Assembly: GCA_910589015.1 (NCBI GenBank)
Contig: CAJUSA010000009.1
Span: 48,014-94,022, forward strand
Reading direction: 5' to 3'
DNA from: an uncultured Christensenellaceae bacterium
Lineage (GTDB): Bacteria; Bacillota; Clostridia; Christensenellales; Borkfalkiaceae
Length of the DNA: 46,009 nt
A program made the position numbers and the translations under genes. Positions 26,060-34,775 of this stretch are shown here, one piece after another. Each line of letters begins with the position of its first letter. Position 1 is the first letter of the stretch. The notes beneath the pieces are model-generated. The model was not told the origin of the DNA, searched no databases, and saw only the letters and a list, made by a program, of their open reading frames with translations.

Positions 26060-27330
26060 AGAAGAAAAAGAAAATTACAATCGACTATACCGAAAAATAT
26101 CCGCTTTTCACGCAGGACATGAAAAAGGATTATACCATTCTCATCCCCGACATGCTGCCCTGGCATTTCGAATTGTTTGTGCATGCGATCCGTCAGGAAG
26201 GGTACAAATGCGAGGTGCTGCATAACGAGGGCAGAGCGGTGATCGACGAGGGGCTAAAACATATCCACAACGATATGTGCTACCCCGCGCTGTGCGTGTT
26301 AGGACAGTATTTCGACGCGCTCAAAAGCGGGAAGTACGATCTTGATAAAACGGCGGTGCTCATCATTCAGTCGGGCGGCGGCTGCCGTGCGAGCAATTAT
26401 ATTTCGCTTTACCGCAAGGCGTTCCGCGCCGAATATCCGCAGATCCCCGTGCTCTCACTCAACTTCGTAGGGCTGGAAAAGGGCAACGGACTCAACATGA
26501 CCTTCCGTCTGTTGAAAAAACTCAGCTACGGCGTGTATTACGGCGATCTTATTATGTGGCTTTTCAATCAGGTGAAGCCTTACGAAGAGAACGAGGGCGA
26601 CGCGCACAAAACCCGCCTTGCCTGCCTCGAAGCGATCAAAAAGGCGTACGACGACGGCAGTTACACGAAGTTCAAGCGTCAGGCGAAATATATCATGAAT
26701 GCGTTTGCGGCGGTTTCCGTCAGGAAGGAAGAAAAAGTCAGAGTGGGGATCGTGGGGGAAATTTACGTCAAGTATTCGCCCCTCGGCAACTCGCACCTCG
26801 AAGATTTCCTGCTTTCGGAAGGGTGCGAACCCGTTGCGCAGCCTTTGCTCGAATTTGTGCTGTATTGCGTGATCAACGGCGTGAACGACGCGAAATTTTA
26901 CGGAATCAACAAAAAACTTGCGTTTATTTACCGCATAGCGTATAAAGTGCTGTATAAAAAAGAACGGCAGCTCATCAAATGGATGAAACAACAGGGGCGG
27001 TTCCAACCCTTCCACGACTTCGAACATCTGCGCGCGCTGGGCAACAAGGTTTGCAATCAGGGCGTGAAGATGGGGGAAGGCTGGGTGATCCCTGCCGAAA
27101 TGGCGGGGCTATCGGAATCGGGCGTGAATAATATCGTGTGCGCGCAACCCTTCGGGTGTCTGCCCAACCACATTGCGGGCAAGGGCGCCACGCGCGCGGT
27201 GAAAGACCGTTATCCCGATCTCAACGTCGTGCCCGTCGATTACGACCCTTCGGCGACGCGCGTCAATCAGGAAAACCGCATTAAACTCATGCTCGCTACC
27301 GCAAGGGAACAGCTCGCGCAGAAAAATTAA
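26056..27330 (+). CDS. 2-hydroxyacyl-CoA dehydratase-like partner protein
   Basis: A 424-residue protein that starts in the ATGA overlap with the activase gene, with GAGGAG upstream, and so is translationally coupled to it. It has conserved cysteines in HNDMCYPALC, QSGGGCRASNY and CAQPFGCLPNH, as in proteins of the HgdB/DUF2229 type that carry an iron-sulfur cluster reduced by the activase. In many Clostridia the two parts are, to my recollection, fused in one chain of about 1,400 residues; here they are separate genes. No CoA transferase or CoA ligase is nearby, so a role in a fermentation pathway is not supported. It may be a double-cubane-type reductase of unknown substrate. Confidence 0.82.
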   Translation: MKKKKKITIDYTEKYPLFTQDMKKDYTILIPDMLPWHFELFVHAIRQEGYKCEVLHNEGRAVIDEGLKHIHNDMCYPALCVLGQYFDALKSGKYDLDKTAVLIIQSGGGCRASNYISLYRKAFRAEYPQIPVLSLNFVGLEKGNGLNMTFRLLKKLSYGVYYGDLIMWLFNQVKPYEENEGDAHKTRLACLEAIKKAYDDGSYTKFKRQAKYIMNAFAAVSVRKEEKVRVGIVGEIYVKYSPLGNSHLEDFLLSEGCEPVAQPLLEFVLYCVINGVNDAKFYGINKKLAFIYRIAYKVLYKKERQLIKWMKQQGRFQPFHDFEHLRALGNKVCNQGVKMGEGWVIPAEMAGLSESGVNNIVCAQPFGCLPNHIAGKGATRAVKDRYPDLNVVPVDYDPSATRVNQENRIKLMLATAREQLAQKN

Positions 27331-27332
27331 GA

Positions 27333-27364
27333 AAAAAAGAGCCGCAGCGCGCGGCTCTTTTTTG
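27333..27364 (+). terminator. Terminator of the activase operon
   Basis: AAAAAAGAGCCGC (27333-27345) and GCGGCTCTTTTTT (27351-27363) pair perfectly around a five-base loop, three bases after the stop codon. Confidence 0.93.
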
Positions 27365-27434
27365 TTGAAAAGGGCGGGTTTTAACTGATGTCACAAAAAA
27401 TGAAAAATTTTTTAACTTTTTTTTCAAAAAAGTA

Positions 27435-27463
27435 TTGACAGCGCAAACATTGTGTGATATCAT
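27435..27463 (+). promoter_or_regulatory. Promoter of the fructan operon
   Basis: TTGACA (27435-27440) and TATCAT (27458-27463) are 17 bases apart, with TGA directly before the -10 box. The transcript should start near 27470, just before the first operator. Confidence 0.85.
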
Positions 27464-27477
27464 AAGGACGAAATATA

Positions 27478-27491
27478 TGGAAACGGTTCCA
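27478..27491 (+). promoter_or_regulatory. LacI-type operator 1
   Basis: TGGAAACGGTTCCA is an almost perfect 14-bp palindrome of the LacI-family type. It lies just downstream of the predicted transcript start, so a bound repressor would block elongation or clearance. The likely binder is the LacI-type regulator at 37964. Confidence 0.85.
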
Positions 27492-27538
27492 CACTGTTCG
27501 GAAATATCGCCGCAGGGCGGTCATTTTTAAGAGATATA

Positions 27539-27552
27539 TGGAAACGGTTCCA
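27539..27552 (+). promoter_or_regulatory. LacI-type operator 2
   Basis: The same 14 bases as operator 1, 61 bp downstream, with identical flanks (ATATATGG..CCACA). It lies 30 bases before the first gene of the fructan operon. The pair could be bridged by one tetramer or bound cooperatively. Confidence 0.85.
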
Positions 27553-27581
27553 CAAAAATTTATATTAAAAAGAGGGGTTTT

Positions 27582-28916
27582 ATGAAGGGGTACAAGAAAT
27601 TAGCGTGTTGTATGTTGGCGGCGGCAATGGTAACGGCGACGGGCGCGGCGCTCGTCGGTTGCGGCGGCGAGGACGACGGGGATACCGCCGAGATCAAAAC
27701 CGTGAAGGTGTGGCTGCACAAGAGCGAATCGGAAGTGGAAGGGCAGTTGTATAAGTCCATTCAGAACAACTTTAACGACGAAGAATTCAAGACTTCGTCG
27801 GGCAGAACGATCCGTATGCGGATCGAATTTTACACGAACGCCGATTCCCTTGCGACGGCGATCCGCACCGAAAAGACGGGCGGCACGCTGCCCGACGTGG
27901 TGGCGGTGGACTCGCCCGATATTGCGCGGTATGCCGATCAGAAAATTCTGACCGATATCAGCTCTTATATCGAGGAAGAAACGCTTGCCGATTATGTGGA
28001 CAGCGTTGTCGAGCAGGGCACGATAAACGGCGGGCTGTATGCGCTTTCGGGCATGGATTCGCCCACGGGGCTTTATTACAATCGGGAACTGCTCAAATCG
28101 GTGGGATATACCGACGATCAGTTCGGCACGATCGAAAACCCCTGGACGTGGGACGACGTGAAAGAGGCGATGACAAAACTCAAAGAGGCGGATAAGAAAT
28201 ATCAGATCAAGCTCAATCTGGGGTTCGGCGGCAAAGAAGGCGGGATGTATCTGTATTCGCCGCTCGTCTATTCCGCAGGCGGATCGTTTATGAACGAACA
28301 GGGCAAGCCTTCGGGCGCGTTCGACAGCGATCAGACGGTTGCGGGACTGCAACAAATCGAATGGCTGTTCGACGAGGGTGAAAAATGGTATTACGAGGGG
28401 CAGAACGCCGACGCTTTCTTGCAGGAACAAACGGCTTTCGAAGTATACGGCACCTGGAATATTGCGACCGCGAATCAGAAATATACTTCCTTCGTTTCCA
28501 AATACGGCGTGATGCCCATGCCCGTTTATAAGGACGCACAGGGGAATAAAGGTACCGTAAGTGCGGGTTGCGGCAGCTGGGGATTCGGCGTTACGCCCGA
28601 CGCGAAGGACAAAGAGGCAGCGGCAAAGGTGGTGGAATATCTGACAAGCGCGCAGTCGTCTGAACTTCTTTACGACAGCATCGGCACCTTCCCGACGCAT
28701 AAATCTTCGTTCGAAAACGACGATTTCAAGAGCGGGCCGGTAAAAATGTTCGCCGATATTCTGACAAATTGCGCGACGCCCCGTCCCGTAACGGTAAACT
28801 ATACGAAATACAGAGACGCATTCCAAACGCTGATCGAATACATGCAAACGAGTTACGGCAGCAAGGATTATAACCTGAAAACCAAGGCGACGGGTCTTTG
28901 CGCAACGATCAACTGA
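27582..28916 (+). CDS. ABC sugar-binding lipoprotein (fructan locus)
   Basis: A solute-binding protein of family 1, 444 residues, with a lipobox ALVGC (lipidated Cys27). KTVKVWLHKSESEVEGQLYK, GTLPDVVAVDSPDIARYAD and GLYYNRELLKSVGY are typical of the sugar-binding family. AGAGGGG precedes the ATG. It captures the sugar for the two permeases that follow; the substrate is inferred as fructo-oligosaccharides from the GH32 genes and fructokinase in the operon. Confidence 0.93.
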   Translation: MKGYKKLACCMLAAAMVTATGAALVGCGGEDDGDTAEIKTVKVWLHKSESEVEGQLYKSIQNNFNDEEFKTSSGRTIRMRIEFYTNADSLATAIRTEKTGGTLPDVVAVDSPDIARYADQKILTDISSYIEEETLADYVDSVVEQGTINGGLYALSGMDSPTGLYYNRELLKSVGYTDDQFGTIENPWTWDDVKEAMTKLKEADKKYQIKLNLGFGGKEGGMYLYSPLVYSAGGSFMNEQGKPSGAFDSDQTVAGLQQIEWLFDEGEKWYYEGQNADAFLQEQTAFEVYGTWNIATANQKYTSFVSKYGVMPMPVYKDAQGNKGTVSAGCGSWGFGVTPDAKDKEAAAKVVEYLTSAQSSELLYDSIGTFPTHKSSFENDDFKSGPVKMFADILTNCATPRPVTVNYTKYRDAFQTLIEYMQTSYGSKDYNLKTKATGLCATIN

Positions 28917-28957
28917 TCTTTTCGGAATTTTTGCGAGTTTGGAAAAAGGGGGCTAAG

Positions 28958-29938
28958 ATGGAAAAAGTTGAAACGTTCGATCGGAACGAATCGCCGCGTC
29001 CGCCGCAGGGGGGGGGTACGCGAAAACCGAAACGGGCGCATTACAAGCTGTTCGGACAGAGCTATTCGGTTAACGATACCAAAGTCGGGCTGGCGTTTTT
29101 AACGCCCGCGCTGATTTTAGGCATCATCTTCGTGGTCGCGCCCATGCTCATATCGCTTTCCTACGCCTTTATGGAAGCGGATATCAGCAATCTTGGCGCT
29201 GCAAAATGGGTTTGGTTTGCGAACTTCGAAAAGGCGTTTTTGAAGGATCCGCTGTTCTGGACGGCGTTCAAAAACAGCGTGGTGTTCACGGTGTGCGTCG
29301 TACCCATTCAGCTCGTGATGGCGTTCGGGCTGGCGCTCATTCTCAATACCAACCTGAAAGGGAACACCTTTTTTCGCTGGGCGTTCTTCGTGCCCGTCAT
29401 GCTCTCGCTGGCGGTGACGAGCATGCTTTGGATGAACCTGCTCTCTTCCGACGGGATTATCAATAATCTGTTTCAGGCGATCGGCATTCCCAAACAGGGA
29501 TTTTTAAGCGATCCCAAACAGGCACTCTTCGTCATCGTCTTTATTTCGGCATGGCAGGGCGCGGGATATCAGATGCTGATCTTCCTTTCGGGACTCAAAA
29601 ACGTGCCCAAAGAGATTTACGAAGCCGCCTCGCTCGACGGGGCGAACAAGGCGCAAACGCTCTTTCACATCACCATTCCCGCGATCAAGCCGACGTTCTC
29701 GTTCGTGTTCGTCACGATGTTGATCGGCGCGTTCCGCCTGATCACGCAGCCCATGATTATGACGAGCGGCGGCCCCGATAACGCCACGCTCACGATGTCG
29801 TATTACATCTACAACAACGGCGTGGAATATTACAACAGCGTGGGGTATTCGAGCGCCATCGCCCTTATTTATACGGTGTTCATGGCGGCAATCGCACTCA
29901 CGAGCAGAAAGTTTCTGGAAAAGGACAACACGGTGTAA
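28958..29938 (+). CDS. ABC sugar permease, MalF/UgpA type (fructan locus)
   Basis: A 326-residue membrane subunit with six predicted helices and the EAA motif EAASLDGANKAQTLFHITIP. The first 45 residues are charged and cytoplasmic. The ATG at 28958 is preferred to the in-frame start at 28898, which overlaps the previous gene, because AAAAAGGGGG lies just upstream. Confidence 0.93.
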   Translation: MEKVETFDRNESPRPPQGGGTRKPKRAHYKLFGQSYSVNDTKVGLAFLTPALILGIIFVVAPMLISLSYAFMEADISNLGAAKWVWFANFEKAFLKDPLFWTAFKNSVVFTVCVVPIQLVMAFGLALILNTNLKGNTFFRWAFFVPVMLSLAVTSMLWMNLLSSDGIINNLFQAIGIPKQGFLSDPKQALFVIVFISAWQGAGYQMLIFLSGLKNVPKEIYEAASLDGANKAQTLFHITIPAIKPTFSFVFVTMLIGAFRLITQPMIMTSGGPDNATLTMSYYIYNNGVEYYNSVGYSSAIALIYTVFMAAIALTSRKFLEKDNTV

Positions 29939-29951
29939 GGGGGGAAGAGCT

Positions 29952-30842
29952 ATGGAAGCGGTCATTCAAAAACGCAAAAAGCCGGTCACGGCGAAAACGG
30001 TTGCCTCGAAGAGCGCGTTTTATCTTCTTCTCGTTGTGCTGTGCGTGCTCTTTCTCTTCCCGATTTTCTGGATGGTCATGAACAGCATGAAACCGCATGC
30101 GCAGATCTATGCGGACATGAACACCTTCAAAACCTTTCTGCCGTCCTTCCATGCGTCGGAATGGTTTGCCTCTTACGGCGAACTGTTCACGATGTTCAAA
30201 TACTTCGGCAGATCGATCCTGAACAGCCTTATTTATTGCGCGGTGACGATCGCAGGTGTGCTCGTCGTCAATTCTCTTGCCGCATATGCGCTGTCGCGGT
30301 TCAAATTTCCCGGGCATAAAGTGCTCGTTACAATCATCGTATTGCTTCTGATGATCCCCGTGGAAACTTCGATCGTGCCGCAGGTCATCATTTTGCGCAG
30401 TTTGGGTCTGCTCAAAGGGAACATGCGGATTCTCGGCTATCTCATTCCCGCGATCGTCAGCCCGATGTATATCTTTCAGTTCCGTTCCTTCTTCCTCGGC
30501 ATTCCCAAAGAGCTCGAAGAGGCGGCGTATATCGACGGTTGCGGCAGATTTAAGACCTTTTTCCGCGTGATCGTGCCCTGTTCGATGCCCGTGTTCGCCA
30601 CGGTGGCGATCTTCACCTTTATGGGGCAGTGGAACGAATATGTGTTTGCAAACTATATGTTTGCGGCAAAGGAATCGTTCAAACCCTTGCAGGTGTTTTT
30701 GCAACTCGTCAACACGCACAATCCGCAGGATCTTTCATGCACGCTTGCGGCGCTCACGTTCGGCACCGTTCCGATCGCGATCGTGTATATCTTCTTCCAG
30801 CGCTGGATCATCGAAGGTGTGGCGTTCTCGGGACTCAAATAA
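29952..30842 (+). CDS. ABC sugar permease, MalG/UgpE type (fructan locus)
   Basis: A 296-residue membrane subunit, six helices, with the EAA motif EEAAYIDGCGRFKTFFRVIV and the C-terminal RWIIEGVAFSGLK ending typical of the group. It lies 13 bases after the first permease with AAGGGGGGAAG as the ribosome binding site. As in the arabinan locus, no ATPase gene accompanies the permeases. Confidence 0.93.
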   Translation: MEAVIQKRKKPVTAKTVASKSAFYLLLVVLCVLFLFPIFWMVMNSMKPHAQIYADMNTFKTFLPSFHASEWFASYGELFTMFKYFGRSILNSLIYCAVTIAGVLVVNSLAAYALSRFKFPGHKVLVTIIVLLLMIPVETSIVPQVIILRSLGLLKGNMRILGYLIPAIVSPMYIFQFRSFFLGIPKELEEAAYIDGCGRFKTFFRVIVPCSMPVFATVAIFTFMGQWNEYVFANYMFAAKESFKPLQVFLQLVNTHNPQDLSCTLAALTFGTVPIAIVYIFFQRWIIEGVAFSGLK

Positions 30843-30857
30843 AAAAAGGGGAAAGAA

Positions 30858-33272
30858 ATGAACTTGAAAATGAAAAGAAACAAATTCGTGCTTGCCGTGT
30901 CCGTCTTGCTTGCGGTGTTGACGCTCGGGCTTGCGCTTGTGTTGACGAGCGGCTGCGGCGGCAGCGATCCGCTCGATAAAAGTCTGATGCTCTACCTCAA
31001 TTTCGACGAGGGTAGCGGCAACAAAGTCAAAGATTCGGCGAAAAAGTTGCCCGAGGCGACGGTGCGCTACGTTCTGAGCGATCCGCAGTATCAGCCCGAG
31101 GGGCAGGATCCGCAGTGGCGCGATACGGGCGTAAAGGGCGGCAGTCTGCTGTTCGACGGGTATTCCAACTATATCCGTTATGATTACGACGATATCAAGG
31201 TGCGCGGTTCGCAGTTCTCGATCAGCGCCTACGTTGCGCCCCGCGCGTTCGAATGGGACGATCCCAACGCGCAGGCGAACGGTACGGATAAACTCACGGC
31301 GATCGTCGCGCAGATGGATAAATCGGGCGATTGCGGGTTCATACTCGGCTATCACCGTCACGGGAACTGGAGTTTCCAGATCGGCGACGGCGAACACTGG
31401 ATCAGCGTCTGGAACGACGAGGCGCATGTTCTTAAAAAGTATGAATGGAATCACGTCGTCGCCTCTTACGACGGAGAAAAGGGCGAGATGTGCATTTATC
31501 TCAACGGCGAGCTTGCGGGCAAGGAAACCTTTGTCGAGGGAAGTAAGATCGCCGCGGCGGTGGACGAACCGCTCTACGTCGCCAAAAATGCGGGCAATCC
31601 CTATTCCAACGCGACGGCATCGGGGAATATGGTGAGCGGACTGCTCGACGAATTAAAGCTCTATAACGCCGTTGCGAGCGCGGACGACGCGAAGCGGCTG
31701 TATGAAAAATACGAACTGAACGAAATCGCGTTTGAAGATATCTGGTTGCAGAACGTTCTCACCGAGGACTATCACAAAACGCAGTTGCACGGCGGACCTT
31801 ATCAGCACTGGATGAACGAGCCGCACGCACCCATGTATTACAACGGCAAGTATCATTTGTTCTTCCAGTTCAACCCCGTGGGACCGTATTTCCACAATAT
31901 CTGCTGGGGACATCTCGTTTCCGATGATATGGTCAACTGGAAACCGCTCAAAGAAGTGATCACGCCTACGGCGGGCACGGTTGCGCCCGACGGCGTTTGG
32001 TCGGGCGGGGTAACGTATGACAAGAACGGCACGCCCGTTATCTTCTTCACGGCAGGCAACGACAGTTATCAGCAGAGCGGGCTTATTTCCAACCAAAACG
32101 TGGGCGTTGCCTATCCCAAAGATTTAAGTGATCCCGAGCTCACCGAATGGGTGGTATGCGACGAGCTTGCCATTAAACAGACTTCGGGGCAGGGCAGACG
32201 GGGCGAATTCCGCGACATGCATATCTGGAAAGAGGGTAACACCTGGTGCATGCTCATCGGTTCGGGTGCGACCAACACGCAGGGCGGCACGGCGCTCTTA
32301 TATACCGCCACGACGCTCGAAGTGAAGGGCGACGGCGTCGTCGATATGAACTGGAATTACCGCGGCCCCGTGTATCAGATGACCAATCAACCTTCCGATT
32401 TGGGCAGGGTGTGGGAACTTCCCGTTATGCTGCCTATTCAGAACGAGGCGAAAACGATCACGAAATATATCTTTATTATCAGCCCCGCGCCCGCGGATTC
32501 GGCGGATAACAAGATTTATTACTTCCTCGGCGATTTCTCGCTGACGACGGGAAAATTCACGCCCGACGCCGATTTCAAAAATCCGCACCTGCTCGATTAC
32601 GGCTGCAACGTGTTTACGGGACCGAGCGGATTTATCGACCCCGTTTCGGGTAAGGCGTATATCATGTCGATCATGCAGGATCAGCGCAGCCCCGGCGCGG
32701 TGGCTGCCTCGGGCTGGGCGAACTGCGTGGGGTTTGCGCGCAGAGTGTGGCTCAACGATCAAGGGACGGACGTGAAGATCGCAGCGGTCGAGGCGCTTAA
32801 AAATTACGAGAGCGAAACGCTCGTATCGGCGCAGAACAAGACGATCGACGAGGCGAACGCACTGCTTGCGGGCAAGGGCGCCGACATGGTGTATGTGCGC
32901 GTGACCTTTGCAAGCGAGAATGCGGATTCGTTCGGTATTCGCGTGAAAAAGGACGCTTACGGAAACGACGTCACGAGTTATACCTACAACGTTGCGAACG
33001 GAACGATCACGGGCGCGACGATGAACAAAGGCGAAAATGCGTCGGGCACGGGCGGTTCGGGTAAACTCGAACGCAATGCCGACGGCACGCTTACGATGGA
33101 AATTTATATCGACCGTTCGCTTGTGGAAGCGTTCTTCAATCAAACGAAGGCGATCACCATCCGTTCGTATGCCGATTTCGATTCCACGGGCATCGAACTT
33201 TTTGCGGATGGCGGGCAGGTTTCCGTCAAAGAGCTTTATGTGGCGTCGTTAAAATCCATTTATAAACCGTAA
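30858..33272 (+). CDS. Surface GH32 fructan hydrolase lipoprotein with LamG-like domain
   Basis: An 804-residue lipoprotein (LTSGC, Cys33). Residues about 40-290 form a LamG/concanavalin-like domain (LYLNFDEGSGNKVKDSAK, GYSNYIRYDYDDIK). The GH32 five-blade propeller begins near residue 310 with QHWMNEPHAPMYY, then FFQFNPVGPYFHN, EFRDMHIWK and WELPVMLPI. The C-terminal beta sandwich ends with DRSLVEAFFN. The family nucleophile motif is normally WMNDPNG; here the position is Glu321, which is unusual. The FRD Asp and the acid/base Glu (WELP, in place of ECP) are kept. It probably cuts levan or inulin at the cell surface to feed the importer. Confidence 0.88.
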   Translation: MNLKMKRNKFVLAVSVLLAVLTLGLALVLTSGCGGSDPLDKSLMLYLNFDEGSGNKVKDSAKKLPEATVRYVLSDPQYQPEGQDPQWRDTGVKGGSLLFDGYSNYIRYDYDDIKVRGSQFSISAYVAPRAFEWDDPNAQANGTDKLTAIVAQMDKSGDCGFILGYHRHGNWSFQIGDGEHWISVWNDEAHVLKKYEWNHVVASYDGEKGEMCIYLNGELAGKETFVEGSKIAAAVDEPLYVAKNAGNPYSNATASGNMVSGLLDELKLYNAVASADDAKRLYEKYELNEIAFEDIWLQNVLTEDYHKTQLHGGPYQHWMNEPHAPMYYNGKYHLFFQFNPVGPYFHNICWGHLVSDDMVNWKPLKEVITPTAGTVAPDGVWSGGVTYDKNGTPVIFFTAGNDSYQQSGLISNQNVGVAYPKDLSDPELTEWVVCDELAIKQTSGQGRRGEFRDMHIWKEGNTWCMLIGSGATNTQGGTALLYTATTLEVKGDGVVDMNWNYRGPVYQMTNQPSDLGRVWELPVMLPIQNEAKTITKYIFIISPAPADSADNKIYYFLGDFSLTTGKFTPDADFKNPHLLDYGCNVFTGPSGFIDPVSGKAYIMSIMQDQRSPGAVAASGWANCVGFARRVWLNDQGTDVKIAAVEALKNYESETLVSAQNKTIDEANALLAGKGADMVYVRVTFASENADSFGIRVKKDAYGNDVTSYTYNVANGTITGATMNKGENASGTGGSGKLERNADGTLTMEIYIDRSLVEAFFNQTKAITIRSYADFDSTGIELFADGGQVSVKELYVASLKSIYKP

Positions 33273-33283
33273 AGGGGGTTGCG

Positions 33284-34765
33284 ATGGGCAGCAAATTCAG
33301 AGCAAACAGCTATATCGCAAGAAACAGCGGAACGGTCGTGCAGAGATACCGTCATTCTTATCACGTCATGCCCGAGATCGGCTGGTGTAACGATCCGAAC
33401 GGGTTTGCTTATTACGACGGTAAAATTCATTTGTTTTATCAGTATAATCCTTACAGTGCGGGTTGGGATACGATGCACTGGGGGCATGTGACTTCGCGCG
33501 ATTTTATCAAGTGGGAATATCAGCCCGTTGCGCTCGCGCCCGATATGCCTTATGACGACTGCGGCTGTTTCAGCGGTTCCGCGATCGAAAAAGACGGCAT
33601 GCTCTATCTTATGTATACGGGCGTCAACGCCGAGGGGCTTCAACAGCAATGTCTGGCGTTCGCTTCGGACGGCGTTTCCTTTGAAAAACCTTTCGTGGAA
33701 CCCGTCATTACAAAAGAGAACGTCGGGTCGGAAATGAGCATTCAGGATTTCCGCGATCCTTATGTGTTCCGAACGGGCGGATATTATTACAGCATTATGG
33801 GCACGAAGGCGCAAGATTACGGCAACATTGCGCTGTACCGTTCCAAAGATTTGATCAACTGGCAGTTTCAGGGTTATTGCATGAACGGCACCGACCCGAA
33901 GGGCGACAATTATTACCGGCTGAACGCCGTTTACGAATGCCCTTGCTTTGCGGAAGTGGACGGAAAACAGATCTTGATTTGCAGTCCGCAGTTTCTGCCG
34001 CAAGAGGGGTGCAGATTCCAGAACGTGCATTCGGTCGTGTACATGGTCGGGCGGCTCGACCTTGAAAGCGGCAGATTTCATTACGATAAATTCGAAGAAG
34101 TCGACAGCGGATTCGACTTTTACGCCGCGCAGACGACGACCATGCCCGACGGGCGCGTCGTGCTCTCGGCGTGGATGCAGATGTGGGACCGCAATCTTCC
34201 TTCCCAGCCCGACGGCTGGGCGGGCGCGATGGTTCTTCCGCGCGAGCTGCATTACAAAAACGGCAGACTGTATCAGACCCCCGTGCGCGAAATCGAGAAT
34301 TACCGCCTCAACCGCGTCGAGCGGAAGGATATCGCACTGGGCGGGGATCTTGTCCGGATCGAGGGGATCGTGGGCGATACGTTAGAGCTGATCGCCGAAT
34401 TTGAAGCGGGGACTGCCGAGCGGGTCGGCATCAAACTGTTCGAAGGCAAAGAGCACGAAACGCTCTTGTATTACGATTGCAAAAAAGGGGAAGTCGTGCT
34501 CGACCGAAGCTGCTCGGGCGTGCCGCTCGCGGGCGTGGAAGAAAACAACGCGACGCGAAGCGTTGAAGTGCCCGTGACCGACGGGAAAATCGCATTGCGC
34601 GTCTTTTTGGATAATACGAGTATCGAAGCGTTTGTGAACGACGGATACGCCGTGCTCACGGCAAACGTTTATGCCGACGAAGAGGACGAGGGGATCTCGT
34701 TCTTCGCGGCAGGCGGAACGGCTAAATTAAATCGGGTGACGAAATACGACATTGTCGTAAAATAA
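33284..34765 (+). CDS. Intracellular GH32 beta-fructosidase / sucrose-6-phosphate hydrolase type
   Basis: A 493-residue GH32 enzyme without a signal peptide. All three catalytic motifs are canonical: GWCNDPNG (nucleophile Asp37), FRDPYVF and YECPCF. The propeller is followed by the C-terminal sandwich (LRVFLDNTSIEAFVNDGYAV). It should hydrolyse imported fructo-oligosaccharides or sucrose to fructose in the cytoplasm. Because import is by an ABC system rather than a PTS, unphosphorylated substrates are more likely than sucrose-6-phosphate. AAAGGGGG precedes the ATG, 11 bases after the surface GH32 gene. Confidence 0.93.
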   Translation: MGSKFRANSYIARNSGTVVQRYRHSYHVMPEIGWCNDPNGFAYYDGKIHLFYQYNPYSAGWDTMHWGHVTSRDFIKWEYQPVALAPDMPYDDCGCFSGSAIEKDGMLYLMYTGVNAEGLQQQCLAFASDGVSFEKPFVEPVITKENVGSEMSIQDFRDPYVFRTGGYYYSIMGTKAQDYGNIALYRSKDLINWQFQGYCMNGTDPKGDNYYRLNAVYECPCFAEVDGKQILICSPQFLPQEGCRFQNVHSVVYMVGRLDLESGRFHYDKFEEVDSGFDFYAAQTTTMPDGRVVLSAWMQMWDRNLPSQPDGWAGAMVLPRELHYKNGRLYQTPVREIENYRLNRVERKDIALGGDLVRIEGIVGDTLELIAEFEAGTAERVGIKLFEGKEHETLLYYDCKKGEVVLDRSCSGVPLAGVEENNATRSVEVPVTDGKIALRVFLDNTSIEAFVNDGYAVLTANVYADEEDEGISFFAAGGTAKLNRVTKYDIVVK

Positions 34766-34775
34766 AGGAGTAATT

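Noticed and set aside
27478..27552. Reading the two palindromes as CcpA cre sites
   Set aside because: They resemble cre but are more symmetrical and identical to each other, and a related site lies in the promoter of the local LacI gene. A local regulator is the simpler explanation, though CcpA is not excluded.
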